Assembly (NCBI GenBank): GCA_035651595.1 | Contig: DASRFJ010000285.1 | Span: forward strand, 1-23,121 | Reading direction: 5' to 3' | DNA from: JAFARZ01 sp035651595 | Lineage (GTDB): Bacteria; Actinomycetota; Actinomycetes; Streptosporangiales; Streptosporangiaceae | Length of the DNA: 23,121 bases | Shown: one piece after another, positions 21,859-23,121 of the stretch | Layout: each line of letters opens with the position of its first letter | Numbering within the stretch: the stretch's first letter is position 1 | Translations under genes and position numbers: made by a program | The notes under the pieces: generated by a model | The model's database searches: none | What the model was told of the DNA's origin: nothing | What the model saw: the letters and a program-made list of their open reading frames with translations, nothing else

Positions 21859-22275
21859 CAGCTGCAGGCGGTCCTCGCTCACGAGCGTGCCCACCTGCGC
21901 TGCCGGCACCACCTGATGCTGGCCGCCGCCGCGGCGCTGGCGCGCGCGTTCCCGCGGGTACCGCTGTTCGCCCAGGCGGGACCAGAGCTCGGCGTGCTCG
22001 CCGAGATGGCCGCCGACGACGCCGCGGCCCGCCGCCACGGCCCCGATCACCTGGCCAAGGCGCTGGTCATCCTGGCCAGGGCCGGTACGCGTCCGGCTGC
22101 GCTCGCCGCAGGCGGGCCAGCTGCCATCGCCCGGATCCAGCGGCTGCTCGCTCCGCCCCGGCAACGCCAGGCCCGGCTCGCCCGCCTGGCCGCAACCGCC
22201 GGGCTCCTGCTCCCTGCGGCCATCGCATGCCTCCCGCTGGTCATCGCGGCGTGCGCGGCCACCGCCCGCCCTTAG
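21859..22275 (+). pseudogene. M56-family (BlaR1-like) metallopeptidase, C-terminal remnant
   Basis: The frame QLQAVLAHERAHLRCRHHLML contains the zinc motif HERAH (21880-21894). VPLFAQAGPELGVLAEMAADD follows with the third-ligand area (EMAADDAAARRHG), then LARAGTRPAALAAGGPAAIA, and a terminal membrane segment (LLLPAAIACLPLVIAACAA) before TAG 22275. M56 peptidases normally start with several membrane helices; here upstream sequence in this frame is Pro/Arg-rich and unrelated, while another frame fits better just before 21859. The gene has therefore lost its N-terminal part and carries a frameshift. Family members often work with a BlaI-type repressor, which is not found nearby. Confidence 0.7.
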
Positions 22276-22292
22276 CGCACCCGTCCGCAGGA

Positions 22293-22494
22293 CGGCTGCC
22301 CATCCTCACCGCCCAGGCCAGCCAGCTCGTCGGCACGCTCGAAGGCGATGGCTGGGTTACCCGGCAAGCGCATCCAGCCGACCGGCGCGCCACGCTGGTG
22401 AGCCTCACTGACAAAGGGCAACCCGGCAGCGGCCTGGATACGGGCCGAACTGCAGGCCGCATCGGGCAAGCTCCTAGCCGGTGCCAGCACGTGA
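22293..22494 (+). pseudogene. MarR-family regulator, wing and C-terminal remnant
   Basis: The plus strand encodes ASQLVGTLEGDGWVTRQAHP and ADRRATLVSLTDKG, the recognition helix and wing of MarR proteins (pattern HPxDRRATLVxLTxKG). A frame change near 22420 restores NPAAAWIRAELQAASGKLL and a stop at 22494, as expected for the C-terminal helix. The N-terminal dimerisation helices are missing and the upstream sequence is the end of the M56 relic. No start codon or ribosome binding site is present, so this is debris. Confidence 0.65.
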
Positions 22495-22564
22495 TGTCGC
22501 GTGAGCTGCCCCGCGTTTTCCGGACAGGGATTATCTGGACATTTTACGCGGCCATACTGGGCTG

Positions 22565-23002
22565 ATGGCCAGCCCGCCCGCATCGACCAGGACCAGCCTG
22601 GGCCAGAAACTGCGTGCCCGCGCCCGCGAACGCTGGCCCCAGCTCGCCAGCGTCGATGTGCGTTTCCACGGCAAGTGCGCCTACATCACCGGCCAGCTAC
22701 CCGACGGCACCAGCCTGCCCTTGTGCCGGCTCCGGTACGCCGGCTCCGCCAGCACCTGGGGATTCGCCATCTACCGCGCCAGCCACGATGACTACCACGA
22801 CAGTTACCTGCCCAGCGGACAGCCCTCAGGGACCCCAGAAGAAGCACTCGACTGCGCGTGCGGCCTCTACCTCGCCGACCCCGCCGCCTGGCTATCGCCT
22901 AGCAGCGATACACAGCAGGACTTACAGACATACCCACTAGCTCATCTACCGGGGGCTTCCTCGTTCCCGGCGGCGACACGCCGCGCAGTCACCAGATCGT
23001 GA
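22565..23002 (+). CDS. Conserved hypothetical protein
   Basis: A 145-residue protein from ATG 22565. There is no Shine-Dalgarno sequence, but CATACT at 22553-22558 ends 6 bases before the ATG, which would fit a leaderless start. The body has a consistent soluble composition: LRARARERWPQLASVDVRFH, CAYITGQLPDGTSLPLCRLR, YAGSASTWGFAIYRASHDDY and GTPEEALDCACGLYLADPAA. I have an impression of similar proteins in other actinobacteria, often near transposase genes, but know no function or domain name. The C-terminal 30 residues look less ordered. No signal peptide or membrane segment is seen. Confidence 0.7.
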   Translation: MASPPASTRTSLGQKLRARARERWPQLASVDVRFHGKCAYITGQLPDGTSLPLCRLRYAGSASTWGFAIYRASHDDYHDSYLPSGQPSGTPEEALDCACGLYLADPAAWLSPSSDTQQDLQTYPLAHLPGASSFPAATRRAVTRS

Positions 23003-23043
23003 CGAACCCGTTACGACCAGGATGAAAAGGCTGAATAGTCGCC

Positions 23044-23121
23044 ATGTTCAACTGCCCTGTATGTGGTTACGATCAGCTGGCTGCCAAGCCATACGAGACC
23101 TGGCCTCCGCCTGACGGGCTT
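23044..23121 (+). CDS. CPCC-type cysteine-rich protein, 5' part only
   Basis: From ATG 23044 the sequence reads MFNCPVCGYDQLAAKPYETW and continues off the right edge. CPVCGY followed by a short Pro-rich linker is the start of small zinc-ribbon proteins of the CPCC type, in which a second CPxCG knuckle would come about 20-30 residues later, outside the window. AAAAGG lies about 15 bases upstream, rather far for a ribosome binding site. Only 26 residues are visible, so the assignment is tentative. Confidence 0.55.
   Translation, partial: MFNCPVCGYDQLAAKPYETWPPPDGL

Noticed and set aside
1..23121. CRISPR array, rRNA operon or replication origin
   Set aside because: No regularly spaced short repeats, rRNA signatures or DnaA-box clusters were found on reading through the window.

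Overview
The window is GC-rich throughout (well over 65% by eye). It shows codon bias to G/C in third positions, GTG starts, tightly overlapping genes, Tat signal peptides on secreted proteins and GGAGG-type ribosome binding sites. With gene families such as ECF42-type sigma with a DGPF partner, TIGR03086, ArsR-SRPBCC pairs and FAQCMR-type lipoproteins, this points to a soil actinobacterium (Streptomyces/Streptosporangiales-like). No rRNA, complete tRNA, CRISPR array or complete mobile element was seen.

Region A (1-7732) is a patchwork of small stress/regulatory modules. It opens with the tail of a transposase-like gene running off the left edge. A DGPF/YCII protein plus ECF42-like sigma factor follows. 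Next come a frameshifted TfoX-like gene, a TIGR03086-ArsR-SRPBCC operon, a TetR regulator with an NAD(P)-binding protein, an intact TfoX-like gene, and a second ArsR-SRPBCC-SRPBCC operon. Two regulators carry strikingly clear operator candidates: three 19-bp palindromes around the TetR gene and two adjacent GTTAG-N6-CTAAC palindromes over the promoter and start codon of the second ArsR gene.

Region B (7733-9845) is a gene graveyard. A methyltransferase C-terminus (minus strand) abuts a MoxR/NorQ-like AAA+ ATPase lacking its N-terminus. The ATPase is followed by a metallopeptidase-like partner with an internal deletion and frameshift, which is fused to the C-terminus and right end of an IS256-family transposase.

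Region C (9908-20992) is one coherent block. A two-component system (OmpR-type regulator plus histidine kinase) is transcribed divergently from a long minus-strand run: lipoprotein, HlyD-type adaptor, ABC ATPase, MacB-type permease (the first four overlapping by 4 nt), then three tandem Tat-exported serine hydrolases of the beta-lactamase/penicillin-binding fold (the first in transcription order is dead), and finally a Tat-exported aspartyl protease with TPR-like repeats. The shared promoter region holds an 11-bp tandem repeat and an inverted repeat suited to control by the regulator. I infer an envelope-stress or efflux/resistance island. Both edges carry IS256 remnants and a 19-bp near-identical direct repeat resembling the 3' half of a tRNA-Lys gene, so the block may have moved as a unit.

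Region D (20993-23121) holds IS256 debris, a broken M56-peptidase fragment, a broken MarR fragment, one intact conserved hypothetical gene, and the start of a CPCC-type zinc-ribbon protein that leaves the window on the right.
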